The position numbers and the translations under genes are program-made. A stretch of 64,000 bases of DNA from Coriolopsis trogii (Eukaryota > Basidiomycota > Agaricomycetes > Polyporales > Polyporaceae): assembly GCA_020543525.1 (NCBI GenBank), contig JAHYIO010000028.1, positions 1,054,001-1,118,000 of the forward strand. The letters are read 5' to 3'. The notes under the pieces were generated by a model that ran no database searches, was not told the DNA's origin, and worked only from the letters and a program-made list of their open reading frames with translations. Shown piece after piece: positions 32,778 to 44,956 of the stretch (the first letter of the stretch is position 1; each line of letters opens with the position of its first letter).

Positions 32778-33379
32778 GCATCAGCGCCCCCGTGTGGTAT
32801 AGCGGAGGAATTCGAGGGAGTCCCTTCGCACTCCCGTGGGTTCATCGGGACGGGGAGAAACGACGCTGTGCGGCGTTGTGCGGGCTGTCGGGAGCCCTCG
32901 ATTGTTCTAGTTCCAGTGTGTATCTCCGCATTAATGACGTCAAGTGCATTGTAAAAGACGCAACTTGCCTGACAACATGACCCGAGGTCAGCAAATCGCG
33001 AGTGTATATTGTCCAAACTGCTCAGCTTGAAGAGAATCGTGCATGAGACAGATGTGTCTACGATAGCGATGATGTCGATGAGTACTTACTCAGTACCGGG
33101 TGCATAATCATACTGAAGAATATCGTGTCATTACAGACGTTGTCCTACGTAGACTGACTGCTGCCAACTATCTACCCCGTGAAATAAATACGAGTGATCA
33201 TGGAAATAAAGATTGAGGATGTGACGACTGACAAGACTTGCGCACAATGAGGAGTAGTAGTCCTGATGCCCGAGGCGGATCTAATCCATGCAAGAGGTAG
33301 AAGAAACCAAAGCAAGAAACAGCGCATGTAAGAGGTATGCACGACCGAAAGTCCAAACTCAACGAACACTCGGAGAGAC
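32778..33379. other. Convergent intergenic region
   Basis: 600 bp between the stops of sdh4 and the kinase-like gene. No gene or repeat recognised. Confidence 0.55.
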
Positions 33380-35951
33380 TCAGACATCGTCATCCTCGTC
33401 GCCCTCCCACCGCCGCCCGATCCCCACCCGGCCGTCCTCGTCCCCGTTGACGTAGAGCCACGCCTCCAGGCGGCGCCCGAGCTCTCCCCCGCGCCCGCCA
33501 CAAAAGTCGCCGGTCGCGTTCAGCAGCTTCTCGCGCTCCTTCTCGACCGCGACGACGACCTTGGGCACGACGACCGTCGTCATCGGCTGCAGCGTCGGGC
33601 TCACCTGCGCCACCGGGCTCTCGGGCTTCGCGTCCGACTCCGGGCTCAGATCTGAGCCGGCCGAGTCCACGCCTCGAACGCCGATGCCGTCCGGGGGGAG
33701 ACGGTCGTCGTGCTCACAGTGGCTCCGGGGCTCTTCGTCCTCCTGCCACTCCTTGAACCAGTCCTCCTCCTGTTCCTCGGGACCGAGCATGGACTCGACG
33801 AGCCCCTCCTCCCACCCGTCCCACTCGATGCACCGGTGCGCCATGCGGAGGCGCGCGCCCGTCGCCTCGTGGTGGAGCCAGGACGCGGCGAGCGCGGCGA
33901 GGTCGACGGGCTTGCCGCGGACGTCGACCGTGGGCGTGGGCGGCGCGCGCGCAAACTTTTCGACGGTGGCGCGGAAGAGCTTGGCCGTGAACGGCGAGTT
34001 TTGGAGGAAGGAGGGGACGTGTGCACATTGCCAGAGCGGGCGTGTCGTCGTGGACTCCCAGTCGATGATGCACGTCTGTGTGTTGCATATGAGGGAACAA
34101 GTTGTCAGTGGCTTAGATGGCAGAGTGCGAGCAAAGCGAACGAGCAGCGACTCACGATTTTGGAGTTGTCGGTCTCGTCCACGAAGACGTTCTCGAGGTT
34201 CAGATCGTGGCAGTCGATGGAGAACTCTTCTGGGGCGCCGCCGCCGCCATCCCCCTCGTTGTGCGCAACGACGCCCAGGCGCTCCATGAGCCGCAGGAAG
34301 CGCGACATTTCCGCCTTCACGCGTTCTTCGCGCTCGGCCAAGTGCGCTACGAGGAACGTCGTCCGCTGCATCCGCCGATAGTCCTGGTACATCGTGTCCC
34401 CCGGGCCATCCCACTCCGCTTCGCTCTCTTCCCAGTCCCACTCATCGGACGCATCCGAGCAATCGTCTTCGAGAGCTGTCACCTTGTGATGCCTGCTCGT
34501 TTCGATGTCGTCCGGGTCGAGGTGTAACCTGTGAGGCGCGGCCTTGCCCTCGTTCTCGAGGATGACGCCCTTGATCTCCCGCTGGATACACGAGAGCAGG
34601 TAGTCGTGTGTTGTTCGCCATGGCCCCCGATTGACCTCATCCGGGTGTGAGAGCTCGCCGCGGTTGGAGCCGAAAAAGGGCCAGGAGATAATTGGCCCGA
34701 CGTGTGTCTCTTTCGCCCCTGCATCGGAATGGACCTGTAACCTATCGAGCGCGTCGGAGATGTTCGTGAAGCGCTGGTATGTCGATGGCGTGGGCGTGGG
34801 CAGCGATGAAGATACGTCGGAGAGTACGTTGGGATCAGGGCCATTGTATAGCGACCCGATCATGGGGAAGCGGTGGCCGAATAGTGGGATCACGAGCATC
34901 GCGATGTTCTCCATGAGCGCGATGAGTTGGTCGTGCGGCATGGAGTGGAACACTTTGGAAAGCGGAATGCCAGGTGCCTACACGCCAAGCCCGTGAGCAA
35001 TGTGCTTCCATGCGAGAAGAGCTGTTCAATACCTTTGACATGAGAATGTACTCGCCACCTAGCCGGTTGTATGGATTGGAGTCGTAATGGTACACTTCGG
35101 GTACCGGGATCGGTGTGTGCTCACGCAGGTAGTGCATGGTTGCCACTTCCGATTCGGTCTTCAGTCTGGGCATGAAGCGACGCGCGACGCGCGCGACCAC
35201 CTCGCGTCTATCGACGAGGGTGACCAGGTATCCCTGTGAAGGAGTCGTCAGCTACTGTTGCATATCCGGAGGCATTGTCCGAAGCGCAACTGCGGTATTC
35301 GTCACTCTCCACCGCGTAGCGGATTTCTGATGTGCTGCGGGGCCGCGCAATGACGGAGATGTGTGCGCGCACGAAAGTACGAAGCCTTTACACGCCACAC
35401 GCCAAGGAATCCACCCGGAGCTGCCAAGGGGCATGGACATTTGCCAGAGGGCGGCGAAGCGGTCGGCAAATACGCGCTTCCAAAGCGCACTGGTTACTTC
35501 CCAACGGAGGTGAAGCGGGGGACGCTAAGCGAGCAGTGCGTTCTTCATGCTGGGGACTTGCAACTGCGCCGGGTAACCAGAACGACACCAGTCGCTCGAC
35601 GAGCGTTCGCGCGCACTCAGTGCTGAACCAGAGGGGGATGCTAGGGAGGCCCGGGTGGTAGGAATGTGCGGACTTACTTTATGGAATGTACCTACCGGGG
35701 GGCGAGATTGAGATCTGGAGAGAGATAGACGACATTGAATAGGACGAACCTGCACCGAGAAACTTTATACGAGCAACCTCTGCGCCCATACGCTCGTGCA
35801 CGATGTCTTTGAGGAGTTTGCGGTCGACTTGAAAGGGCAGGGCACCGTGTATGGCGGCGTCTGCCTTGGCCTCCGCCTTTCTGTCCTCATGCTCGATATC
35901 CCAATCCCACTCGAGCGGCGGCTCTTGCTTCTTTTCCGGGTCCGCAGTCAT
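33380..35951 (-). CDS. Aminoglycoside-phosphotransferase-fold (APH) kinase-like protein
   Basis: Five exons: 35750-35951, 35678-35691 (a 14-nt microexon encoding the end of GTFHK), 35033-35233, 34156-34977 and 33380-34075 (1935 nt, 644 aa). The APH fold is visible as RIKFLGAGTFHK (glycine loop), LVDRREVVARVARRF (Lys/Arg strand), EVATMHYLREHTPIPVPEV, then a catalytic loop CHDLNLENVFVDE with the H-D...N pattern and the metal-binding TCIIDWE. An acidic insert (DDCSDASDEWDWEESEAEWD) sits before the catalytic loop, and the last 200 residues are acidic and low-complexity. Such genes are very common in basidiomycetes; their substrates are unknown. The second intron, 35234-35677, is unusually long (444 nt). 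Confidence 0.88.
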
Positions 35952-38948
35952 GGAAGAGGACGATGGCTGGAGGGGTTGAAGGCGCGCTGAGGGAGGAGGA
36001 AATGAGGCGGGGGTGCGCGCGTGGGTTTGATGGGGGCGGGAAGAGGCTTTCTGGGAGTTGAAAGCTGGTTGTTTCTGGCCTGACCTGGTCCGATAGAGCT
36101 GAGAGGAGTTGTGGTCGACGGAGCAGAGGAGCTGGTAGAGACTGGGGGTGGTGGTCAGGAAGAAAAGGCGTAACGCCGAGACTTATCGCGGACGCACTCG
36201 AGCTTATTGGGAGATCGCCTGTATGCGACCCTGACAGAACGGTGGTCGGCTCCGTTGATGCCGCCAAACGCGGGTTGTGATTCGAGCAAGAGAGCAGGCA
36301 TGGCACACAGCAACAGGTAGCTACACGCGGGGGTGTCTCAGCGACGCGTTTGCCCTCCTGTCCGCTGGATATATGCGCGGGCAGAGGCGGGCGGAGGGCA
36401 CCCATGGCCAGCCCACTCTAGATTAAAGCCGACAGGGTCCGCCTTACGCCCGCACTGACCCTGGCACTGGCACTGGCCTTCCCCGTTCGGATCCTGTTCT
36501 CTTTCGTCATTCCCTCCGACAAGCACCTGATTACATAGACATCTCGCCTGCCCCATTCGTCTTCGATCAGATGCGATCTCGCCCAATCACTCTATCTCTC
36601 TTACGCGTATCCGGCCTCTCCCCCGCACTCTCGCTTACTCCTCCTGCCCAGCCTCTCTCGAAACACTCCTGAACCACTTCAACAAGCACCAAGCATATAC
36701 CGCCTCCGGGTGGCACTATGTAAAGGAAGGATCCATCACGCGAGATGCCCGCGGCGTTTGGTCATGCTCACTGAGAAGCGTCACCTTCGCGATATGACAC
36801 CCAACCCGGCGGCCCGCGTCTCTTGCTACTTCCAGACTCACTGCTCAGCCACATACGTATCCGTCCATTCGCTCCTTGCCGGTCCTGTCATGTCAATCCC
36901 TGAACTTTGAACATAGAATCACACAACCATACCGTTACCCATTCCATCGCCCCGAATCGGACAATCGTCTATTTCTCCTGGCTCGTGCTTCCGGCCACCA
37001 GCTACGCCTCTTGATTCTCGCCTCGGGGAAGTCGACGACCCGGGCAGAGACCCGGGTCTCGACATATGTCAGATGTCCTCAAGACCACGCTAACCATTCG
37101 TCCCGACTTCCGGCCTTGTCGCACTTATCACACGAACCTTCTCCGGACCCCCACCGCACTTTTAGGTACTAGTGCTGCTGCCCCGCAGCTCTTCGTTATT
37201 CTTGGTTCGAGACTCGGTGTGAATGTGGATGGCCTGCAGGCCGGAACGCGCACGTCGGCTCCACTTGCGACCCATCCATGCCGACGCAATCCGGAGGGAA
37301 ATTAGTCGACGACCCCTCTGACGTGCGTTCCTACGTGTGCCCTGACCGTCTTATCATGCCGTTCGAGTTCAAGGTCAACCTTTCGCGACGCGTGTAAACA
37401 CATCTCTTTCGTCAGCTGATGCCAGGTCCAACGGCATCTTCAGATCGAGGGTATCCCTCGCATGCCATTCCGAAAGCCGACAACCTTCGACGGCGCTCGG
37501 ACTGAGGTAAGGAACGTAAAGCTAGATAACTTTGCGTTAGCGCATCCAATGAACGGGACTAGGAACTCACTATAGACGCACGCACGACCCAGACCTGGCT
37601 TCGTACGACTTCGCATGTGTCCCGTGTCCAAGCAGGAAGTGCAGCGGAACCGTAGGAACCGTCCCAGATGTCGGAGAGGCTCTCCGGACTGTGAATTGAA
37701 TGGAGAGCAGGTATGGGGGGTGACTCCGCGACCTGCAAAAGTGCAGCGGGCTCCGAGAGAGGAACGAAATGACTCTGAACCCCGCGCTCGAGTAAACGAC
37801 CTGTTTCGTATCGGACGACGTACGTCCGACGTTCACGCTTGCCTTGCGCACGCTGTGCCCAAGGTGTGTGTCGTACGCGTCCCACCTTCACATTACTCCG
37901 CTTACGCCAAGTTGGAGTGCGCAGCATAGGCGACTCGCACGTTCATACGCCTACTGGTCATCGCTGCGGTCATCTGTCGATAACGGGTACGAGGCCAGAT
38001 GATTGATCGTCAGTGTGCCAGAAGCCCAGCCCTGAAGCTTGGAGAGATGGGATAGGGGGAGTAAACTTGGAGGAATGGGCATGCGCATATCCGCACCAAT
38101 GAACGCGAGCTGCGGTGGAGAGCAACCTCCATTTGTCACCACTGTGCATGTATGCAGCATTACCGCTTCAAAATCGAGGCGAGGTGGAGCGACAATAAGG
38201 AGGAGCGTTCGCAGCCTCGCAGCTTCGAACTAAAATTAGTGCAGAGTCATTGTCGGAGGGCTCCTTGACACACCTTCGCTAGACCACTACAGGGTTTGCC
38301 CCGAGGTTGGCCTTTTACGGTACGTCCGGGGAGTATAACGACGTATGTGTCAAGCAATCGCGCGCTCGGAAAGGACCCGACGGCGTGCTTCTCCCCATGA
38401 CTCTTGAGAAGTAGTCAAATTGAATAGGTTGAAGAGATAGAAATAAGTCGTGCCACACAACGACGAAGACAAATTCCTTGCCTTCACTTAGAAGGCGTAC
38501 TTGGCACCTGCAGCTGATTAGGCACAACTCTTCTGACGGCGGCTTGCTGCACATCTATCTTTATAATCATATATCCTCTACGGATGTACGCTGAGTGTGC
38601 GCGGAATATGGGTTTAGGTCAGTGCTAATAACGTAACAATTATGATCACTACTCACTTCCAGAGCACTCGCAGGTAACTTCGCGATTGGAGCTTTGAATG
38701 GTGCGCATACAGGGGCTTTGGACAACAGTATACAATGCGGGTGTGATTATATTGACAGTCCATGAGCGGCTGGGTCTAGGCCAGAGATCTATAAGTACAC
38801 GGGGAGTAACCGGATGCCGGACTGGTGAGGACCGCGAGAGACGTGAGCCAGGAACGGGGTGTGATACAAAGCGTCTCCTCTGCGGACGACGAAGACATAG
38901 GAGACAAGCAAAGGGGTGGGGAACAGAACTGAGTGACCGGCCAGAGGT
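35952..38948. other. Long gene-poor stretch (3 kb)
   Basis: No gene supported. Open frames are short and on both strands without known motifs. A weak multi-exon candidate can be drawn on the plus strand: ATG near 37363 (MPFEFKVNLSRR), then 37441-37506 (IEGIPRMPFRKPTTF...), then about 37576-37929. It matches nothing I know and is very Arg-rich. The stretch also has an imperfect inverted repeat with two ACCCGGG blocks at 37037-37056. The part next to 35951 is probably promoter and 5' UTR of the kinase-like gene. Confidence 0.4.
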
Positions 38949-39554
38949 CTACTTCTTCCCCGCCTCTATGGCGTCCCCGTTCTTGCACGCAACAATCTTG
39001 ATCTTTGGTGCGGATACTATCTCGTTCGACTCCATTTTGAAGTTCGGATTCTTGACTATGAACGTCCATACGTCGTCACAGAGACGGTATGTGTGAAGAT
39101 GACCCTGGGGGGTAGAAAGACAATGCAAGCGACAATGGCCAATACAGTAGCGGTGGGGTGGACGCGGGGTGACACACCCGTGAGCCAAAACACTGGACAG
39201 CGAAGGGGAGACATACCTTCAGGGTCGTCTTCGTCTTCACCTGTTTCACCATAATGTCCGCTAGCGACTTGTCAAACTACCGATACACAACCCACCGAGT
39301 GGAGAGACGGTATGAGTCAGCACACAACGACTCGTCAACTTGGAGGATATTGGCTTGCATACCTGCTGCAGCACCTTCATCGCAAGTTGCGGAGTGATCG
39401 CACCGCTTGTGATGAGCTCGTCAAGAGAGTCCGTAAGGGCCATTCCAATTCTAGCCAAGTCATAGCGTGTCTTGCGGTCAACCTGGGCTGCCGTATATTG
39501 CAAGAGTGCTACTCACGAGGAGCCGCGGTAAAACTCATAGTATGCTGAAGCCAT
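38949..39554 (-). CDS. toa2: Transcription initiation factor IIA small subunit (TFIIA gamma)
   Basis: General RNA polymerase II factor that stabilises TBP on the TATA box together with Toa1. Four exons: 39517-39554, 39363-39450, 39217-39276 and 38949-39104 (342 nt, 113 aa). The protein reads [73 protein letters not shown] and [16 protein letters not shown], ending AIEAGKK. The four-helix N-terminal bundle and the beta-barrel C-terminal half are both complete, and the length is normal for the family. The first exon is only 38 nt. Confidence 0.97.
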
Positions 39555-40404
39555 GGTAGGAAGACGTCTCAAGCAACGAGCGGAATGGTTGGAATGAGCT
39601 GAGCAGCAAGTAGGTCGTCGTGAACACCAGTCAAGGAGTGACTTGCAAACTGCTGTTGCGCAAGCGACCATGCAGTGGTGCTTACCTAAGCGAATTTCCT
39701 ACCGTTTTGAGAGACATCCACAAGCGCCATAAGTATCAATCGGAACGCCAAGACTTTTGTTTCTTGGATCCGGAAAGACTCATCTTCGTAGAGATATCTC
39801 TTGCCGCAATCTTGCACAACTCTGCGATAAGTTTGTGCAGTCTCATTTACCGCATTGTTGGTCCCATGATTCATCTATTGCTTAAACCACCGCTGTTAGA
39901 ACGGAACAGGGACAACAAGGTACGTGGTGCACGTTGCCCCCGGCATCTTCCCTCAACCGTTTCACTCGTTAATACATCAGGTTCGAGGTATACAGAGCTA
40001 CAATGATGAACATACTACAAGAATATATAGACAGCTCTGTGGTGGAAAGAACGGCGATGTTGGAGACGAATCGTTTCGCCTCCTCCGACTTGGGCCAATG
40101 CCGTGCGTGATCAGTTCGACGGCGCATGTAGGCCCTGAAGCTGTCTCGACACTCGTGCGAGCATACCATCTCCTTGGCCCTACGACTCGACGCCGACCGG
40201 AAGATGGCACGCTCTATTATTGGTTCCAGCACCGGTGAGAAGCAGTAGTTTGGCTGCATAGCCCGCAGGGCCGACAGCACGCTCCTCGTGTGGAAGGCCA
40301 CGTAAGTCTTGGAACCTTGACGGAAGTCAGATTCCCTGCAGTAGAAAAGGCGCGGCCCCCGGGGTTGCCACCCACTGTAAGATACCCATCGTCAAGGCGC
40401 TAGT
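39555..40404. other. Intergenic region, no gene recognised
   Basis: 850 bp between toa2 and the next DUF6533 gene. A 110-codon minus-strand frame (39969-40301) contains SALRAMQPNYC, faintly like the 'LRAYALSRN' helix end of DUF6533 proteins, but neighbouring exons cannot be built. It may be an eroded copy or chance. Confidence 0.35.
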
Positions 40405-42242
40405 ATGCCTTGGCCAGGACCGACTGTAGAACCGGTATACAAAATCATTTCAGAAGTCGCTTCGCTGTGAGTACGTTTTGCTTGACTGCTATAGTGTTCT
40501 CATTGACACTTTCAATAGGGAATTGGATGGATTCTGCACTATATCTGCATGTGGTGAGTCGCGTAGTACTACACCACGAGCAGGATTACTCTTTCCAACA
40601 ATACATCCAGTATGCTTGTTCTACGACTACATCATTACTTTCGATCGCGAAGTGGAGCTCTTCTGGAGGGGAAAATGGACCGGGGCTGCCTGGTTATTCC
40701 TCTCCAACAAGTATCTATCGCTCATGACACAAGTCCTCGATTTGATCGAATTCACTGTCTCCATGTCGGATGATGTGAGTTTCCTGCTGTACTTCATGAC
40801 ATGCTGCTGACTTCAGATGGACAGAGGTGTGGTCAGCTTACTGGCATCGTTGGTGCGACTCGTTAACATGTGTTGCTGATAGCTGTGCGAAGTTCAGCAA
40901 AGCCGTTGCCACCATAGATTTGTGCCAGTACATTCCGTGGGCCGGTGTGTGACATCGGGCTTCTGCATCCTCTACAGAAGCTGACCGAACACCAGTGTTC
41001 TCTGGCCTAAGAGCCTACGCATTGAGCCGCAACAAGCCATTGGGAATCTTAGTATGTTTGCTTTCTTTGGCCACTCCCTTTGTGAATCTCGTGCGTTCGC
41101 CGCGGTCCCTCTTATCCGGTACGACATTGCTGATGCTATGTATGACGCTAGATCAAGTATGCGTATGGGCTAAGCGGGTACAATGGCCCCGTCTGGGCTG
41201 TCGAGAGCTGCGCAGAAGGCGGTATCAACATACCGCCTATGCTGCAGATTTCATGTATAGACTACGCTCGCACCTCCGCCTGTGAGCCCAAATGTACGCC
41301 TTTGACCCGCAGATCAAGTCGGCGACAATTACCTGACCGACACTTTTTGCAGTCGTCATCATTTCGCGAAGCTGCCTTATCACCGCGGACATCATCCTCA
41401 TCCTCATCACTTGGATTACGTTGCACAAGCGTTTCAGAAATACACTAGGCAGTTCGCAGTTCTCTTTCACGCAGGTGCTCTTGCGGAACGGTGCGTGAAT
41501 TCAGCTCCTGTGACTACGTCTACACTTACGCCCATATCCTTTCGTGTAGGTACTGTCTACTTCATGTGGGTCCCTTCCTGTCACCTTGCCCTTCAGAATC
41601 ATGGCTGAATCTCCTGGCAACAAAACAGTATCATCCTAACAATGAATGCCCTACATATGGTTTTCTCTTTGCCCTCCGTCTCGGTATGCCCTTTACCGAC
41701 AGCAAGGTTACGGTATTCTCACGAACTTGGACGTCTTACCACTTAGCGGCGAGCTTCGCTCCGCAATTTCAGCCAATTGACAGTATACACAGAACCGTAT
41801 GTATGCTCGAACCGCCTCCCGTGGGAGCTGCTGATACATGTATGCGCCGTATCCATCCATATCCTGCAGCATCACCGCTATCCTCGTCTCTCGGTTCCTC
41901 ATCGACCTCCAAGACGCCAACCGGAGGCCGCTAATGGTTGCCTCCGACGATCCCCTCCATCTTCCGGACTCTGCAACCTCCGACTCGTTACGGTTCGCGA
42001 GCGTCGTCAGCTCGCTTGGGGCTTCCCTCTCTTCTCCCGGCTCGACTATGGACGAACGCGCGTACGACGAACATGGGCCGACAGAAACTACACCGCAACA
42101 TATGGAACGCGGAGACAGCGAGCCACATCGTTCACGGTCGAGCGATCCACACGAGGCTGGACCGAGCAAACATAGTACCAGTGTGGAAGTCGTGCGCAGC
42201 AGTCCTTCTTCGGAGGCGACGCTGATTGTTAGGGAACCATGA
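40405..42242 (+). CDS. DUF6533-family seven-transmembrane protein (paralog 7, second subfamily)
   Basis: Start MPWPGPTVEPVYKIISEVA. Hallmark exon CLFYDYIITFDREVELFWRG, continuing into FLSNKYLSLMTQVLDLIEF. Further exons give KAVATIDLCQYIPWA, VFSGLRAYALSRNKPLGIL, KYAYGLSGYNGPVWAVESC, VIISRSCLITADIILILITW, FTQVLLRNG-TVYFM, ILTMNALHMVFSLPSV, QLTVYTEP and ITAILVSRFLIDLQDANRRP. A long Ser/His-rich tail ends with TGA at 42240-42242. This subfamily keeps the Y-D-Y...D-R-E-V-E-L-x-W core but differs from paralogs 1-6 in the C-terminal half, so it comes from an older duplication. All exons join in frame in my model except the one before ILTMNALHM, where the acceptor is not clear. Confidence 0.78.
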
Positions 42243-42827
42243 CATGTATATTGATATGGTTTGCTCACTCTGCGCGCAATCCCCGCCTTCTGGCTGTTGA
42301 ACAGTGGATGAAACTGCCAGGCGCAAATCTGCTGCTCCCTTCATCTTCCGCGGCTGGCATGGACAGTTTGTCGCCCTCTCTACCGCTACCCAAGATAGAC
42401 AATGCTTGATGTGTGGTTCATGTGCTGTTCTCAACTTGCTCGAAGCGGCATGGTATGACGGCCGCCATAGAACCACCCCCTCAGGGATATGGGATGGTTC
42501 TCACCCATGTCATTAGGTCCGTCCATCGTCTGTTTCAAGATGTCATGGTTCTGTGCTAATCCAGTGGGTCGTATAGGCATCCAGCCCGATCGGATCACTA
42601 CATGAACATTGCCACAGTTTCTACAGACGTGCGATCTGCACCCTGACATCTCGGAAGACTCTGTGCTGGAATGCGTTGATGTGTCCGTGTACGACGGACA
42701 CTAAATCTTGAACCTAACACTGACTTTCAGCACTGCTGTGACACGGCGGCTGTACGATCGAACCCAAACATACCACACTCCATATATGAACCGTCCACCT
42801 TGTAAATCACGCCATTGAGTACTCAGC
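42243..42827. other. Intergenic region between two tandem DUF6533 genes
   Basis: 585 bp with the 3' end of paralog 7 and the promoter of paralog 8. No gene recognised. Confidence 0.5.
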
Positions 42828-44414
42828 ATGAATGCAAGCATAGACAGCATGGACTACTCCCCAGTCTTTCCGGTGGAATACGAGTCCATCATCGCTGCGC
42901 ATGCAAACAAGTGAGTGTCACTTCTGTATGTATCTTAGGACATGATCACGCTGACCTTGGAAACCGCTAGCCTTTCGTCCGGCTATGCGTACATGGCTGT
43001 CTTCTGTGAGCTTTTTTCTGATCCTTCCACAATGCACTGGAACATGTACTCAAGATGAGCTACCTACAGCTCTGCTCGCCTTCGAGTATTTGATTACCTT
43101 CGTCCGTGAAGTCCGTCTCGTGTGGGGTCGCCGGCCTTCATTGCCTCTCGGAATCTTCCTTTTGAACAGGTACCTCAGCATTCTGGAGTACTTTCCCGTT
43201 TTCGGACCGTCTTTGCGTATGAGGAATTCTTTCGTAAGGATGCATACGACTTTTTATCTCGTTCTCATTGCTTACTACTATACTGCATGATTCACAGAGG
43301 TTGGTGGTGCATCAACGAGCATAGTCGAAAGTGCCGGGTCTGACCGCGACGTAGCTGTATCTTCCTGGCTAAGCTGACGCGCGGTATTGACATCATAATC
43401 TATGCTGTCTGGGCAGGTATGTTAGAATACGTTAACATATCAAGCCTCGCTGACAGCCTACTCTGGCAGCGTTCGCAGGGACGCGTGCCTATGCAATGAG
43501 TGCACGCAATGTCTTCGTATCTGTGGTCGTCTTCGGGCTTGCACTGGTGCCAGTCGTGACGAACTCCGTGAGCCACTGAACGAACAATGGAAGCTTGCAC
43601 ACTAATGACGTGGATATATTGAATGTAGTACGTTGCGGCACACACCGTCACCGGTTTGTTCAAGCCGTCAGACGTTGGTTGTCTGAGTAGTCTCAATGGT
43701 ATACCGCACTCGCTCTGGACTCAGTATGTGTGCACCCATCCTGTACATTGTGACCACACTGACAGCCCATCTGGCAGGAGTACGTGGCTCCTCATCAATG
43801 TGGGCTCACCAGATCAGTGACAGGCAGTGACGTTTCCAGTGTCTGTGGCTACCCGCTCGTGCCTCGTTCTCGCGGAGGCTCTTCTAATTGCAGTTACGTG
43901 GATAACCAATTGGGTGACTGTCCGAGCAGCAAAGCAAAACAACATCCCGATGTCGTTGACTGCTCTTGTCCTCAGGGATGGCAGTCTGTATTTTGTGTAG
44001 GTGATTCCGTTGCCTCCCCATATCGCCTCGATTTGACTTTCAGGAAGCGTCTTGCTGTCCTTCAATATGGTGCAACTCATATCGGACTTCAAGCCCACCT
44101 TTGGTAACGCTTCTGTATCGGGAGTCTCCTTTTTGAATGTGTGAGTGCGACATCTGACTGGCATTTATGCCTCTGATACTAATCCGTTCGGCAGCGTCAC
44201 ATCAATTCTTGTCTCTCGTTATTACTTCCATCTAGATGCCCTCAGAATTACAGGCGATCATTCTCAACCCGTTCCTGGTGTTCAAAGTAGTGAATCAGCC
44301 GCCGGGGAGAATACCACTCTTCGGTTCGCGGCCCGTTCCTCTCATCCCACTGTCGACTCCAGTCACCGTGATCAGCAGGCTATGGGCTCGTCAGATAGTG
44401 GTGCATTGTCTTAA
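42828..44414 (+). CDS. DUF6533-family seven-transmembrane protein (paralog 8, second subfamily)
   Basis: Start MNASIDSMDYSPVFPVEYE. Hallmark exon LLAFEYLITFVREVRLVWG, then PLGIFLLNRYLSILEYFP. Later exons give LTRGIDIIIYAVWA, FAGTRAYAMSARNVFVSVVV, YVAAHTVTGLFKPSDVGC, VSVATRSCLVLAEALLIAVTW, ALVLRDGSLYFV, VLLSFNMVQLISDFKPTFG and VTSILVSRYYFHLDALRI. A Ser/His-rich tail ends at TAA 44412-44414. The hallmark Y-D-Y is Y-L-I here and L-x-W is kept. The acceptor before VLLSFN must be AAG (aggaag) rather than the stronger CAG four bases earlier to stay in frame, so either the site is unusual or the copy carries a small defect. Tandem with paralog 7. Confidence 0.7.
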
Positions 44415-44956
44415 GAGGTCCTTTGATCCTACTACAAGGAAACCATGTACACGACGCCACACAACAGAGAGTACCAAGTCGAGAGATATTTGATCAGCTA
44501 CGGCTTGCTATTCAACGTCGAAGCTGACTAGTGATGGTTGCCTTTCTGTCCCACATAGCTCTAGTTACTATGCACCTCCGTACCATATCAGACGTCAGTT
44601 CACGGCTTTGCGGCCCCCGTGGTCTTCTGTTCTCTCCGCAGCGTGTCTCTAGCGTTTGGATCTATGTAGACATTCCGATGCCGTCCACCTTGTCCAGTCT
44701 GTAACAAGCCTGCCATCACGGTATAGCAGTGATGACCCCGGGAAAGCGGGCCAACGTAGTGGGATAAGTTTTGCATCAATGTGCAGGACTTATAGCCATG
44801 GTGCCTGGAACATGCCCGTAGCGATGCTGAGGTTCGTTACACGGCACATTGTCGAGTCCGGGACCCCATGAAAGCGAGAGGAATGAATTAGGGTTACAGC
44901 GAGGAAGCAGAGTTCTACAGTAACTACCAGTACCACACGAACGCGTGCGCGCGCTC
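44415..44956. other. Convergent intergenic region
   Basis: 540 bp between the stops of DUF6533 paralog 8 and rpn1. No gene seen. Confidence 0.55.

Noticed and set aside
33561..34381. Two long plus-strand frames (242 and 223 codons)
   Set aside because: They are antisense shadows of the last two exons of the APH-kinase gene, which has clear catalytic motifs on the minus strand.
37363..37929. Multi-exon gene candidate in the gene-poor stretch
   Set aside because: Donor and acceptor sites can be joined in frame, but the product is Arg-rich without any known motif, and an equally long frame runs through the supposed intron.
39969..40301. Possible DUF6533 remnant on the minus strand
   Set aside because: Only a short SALRAMQPN segment resembles the family; flanking exons are missing and the match is within chance.
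70..44414. Idea that the window is a secondary-metabolite or defence gene cluster
   Set aside because: There is no PKS, NRPS, terpene synthase, P450, NLR or transporter; the neighbours are mostly housekeeping genes with unrelated functions.
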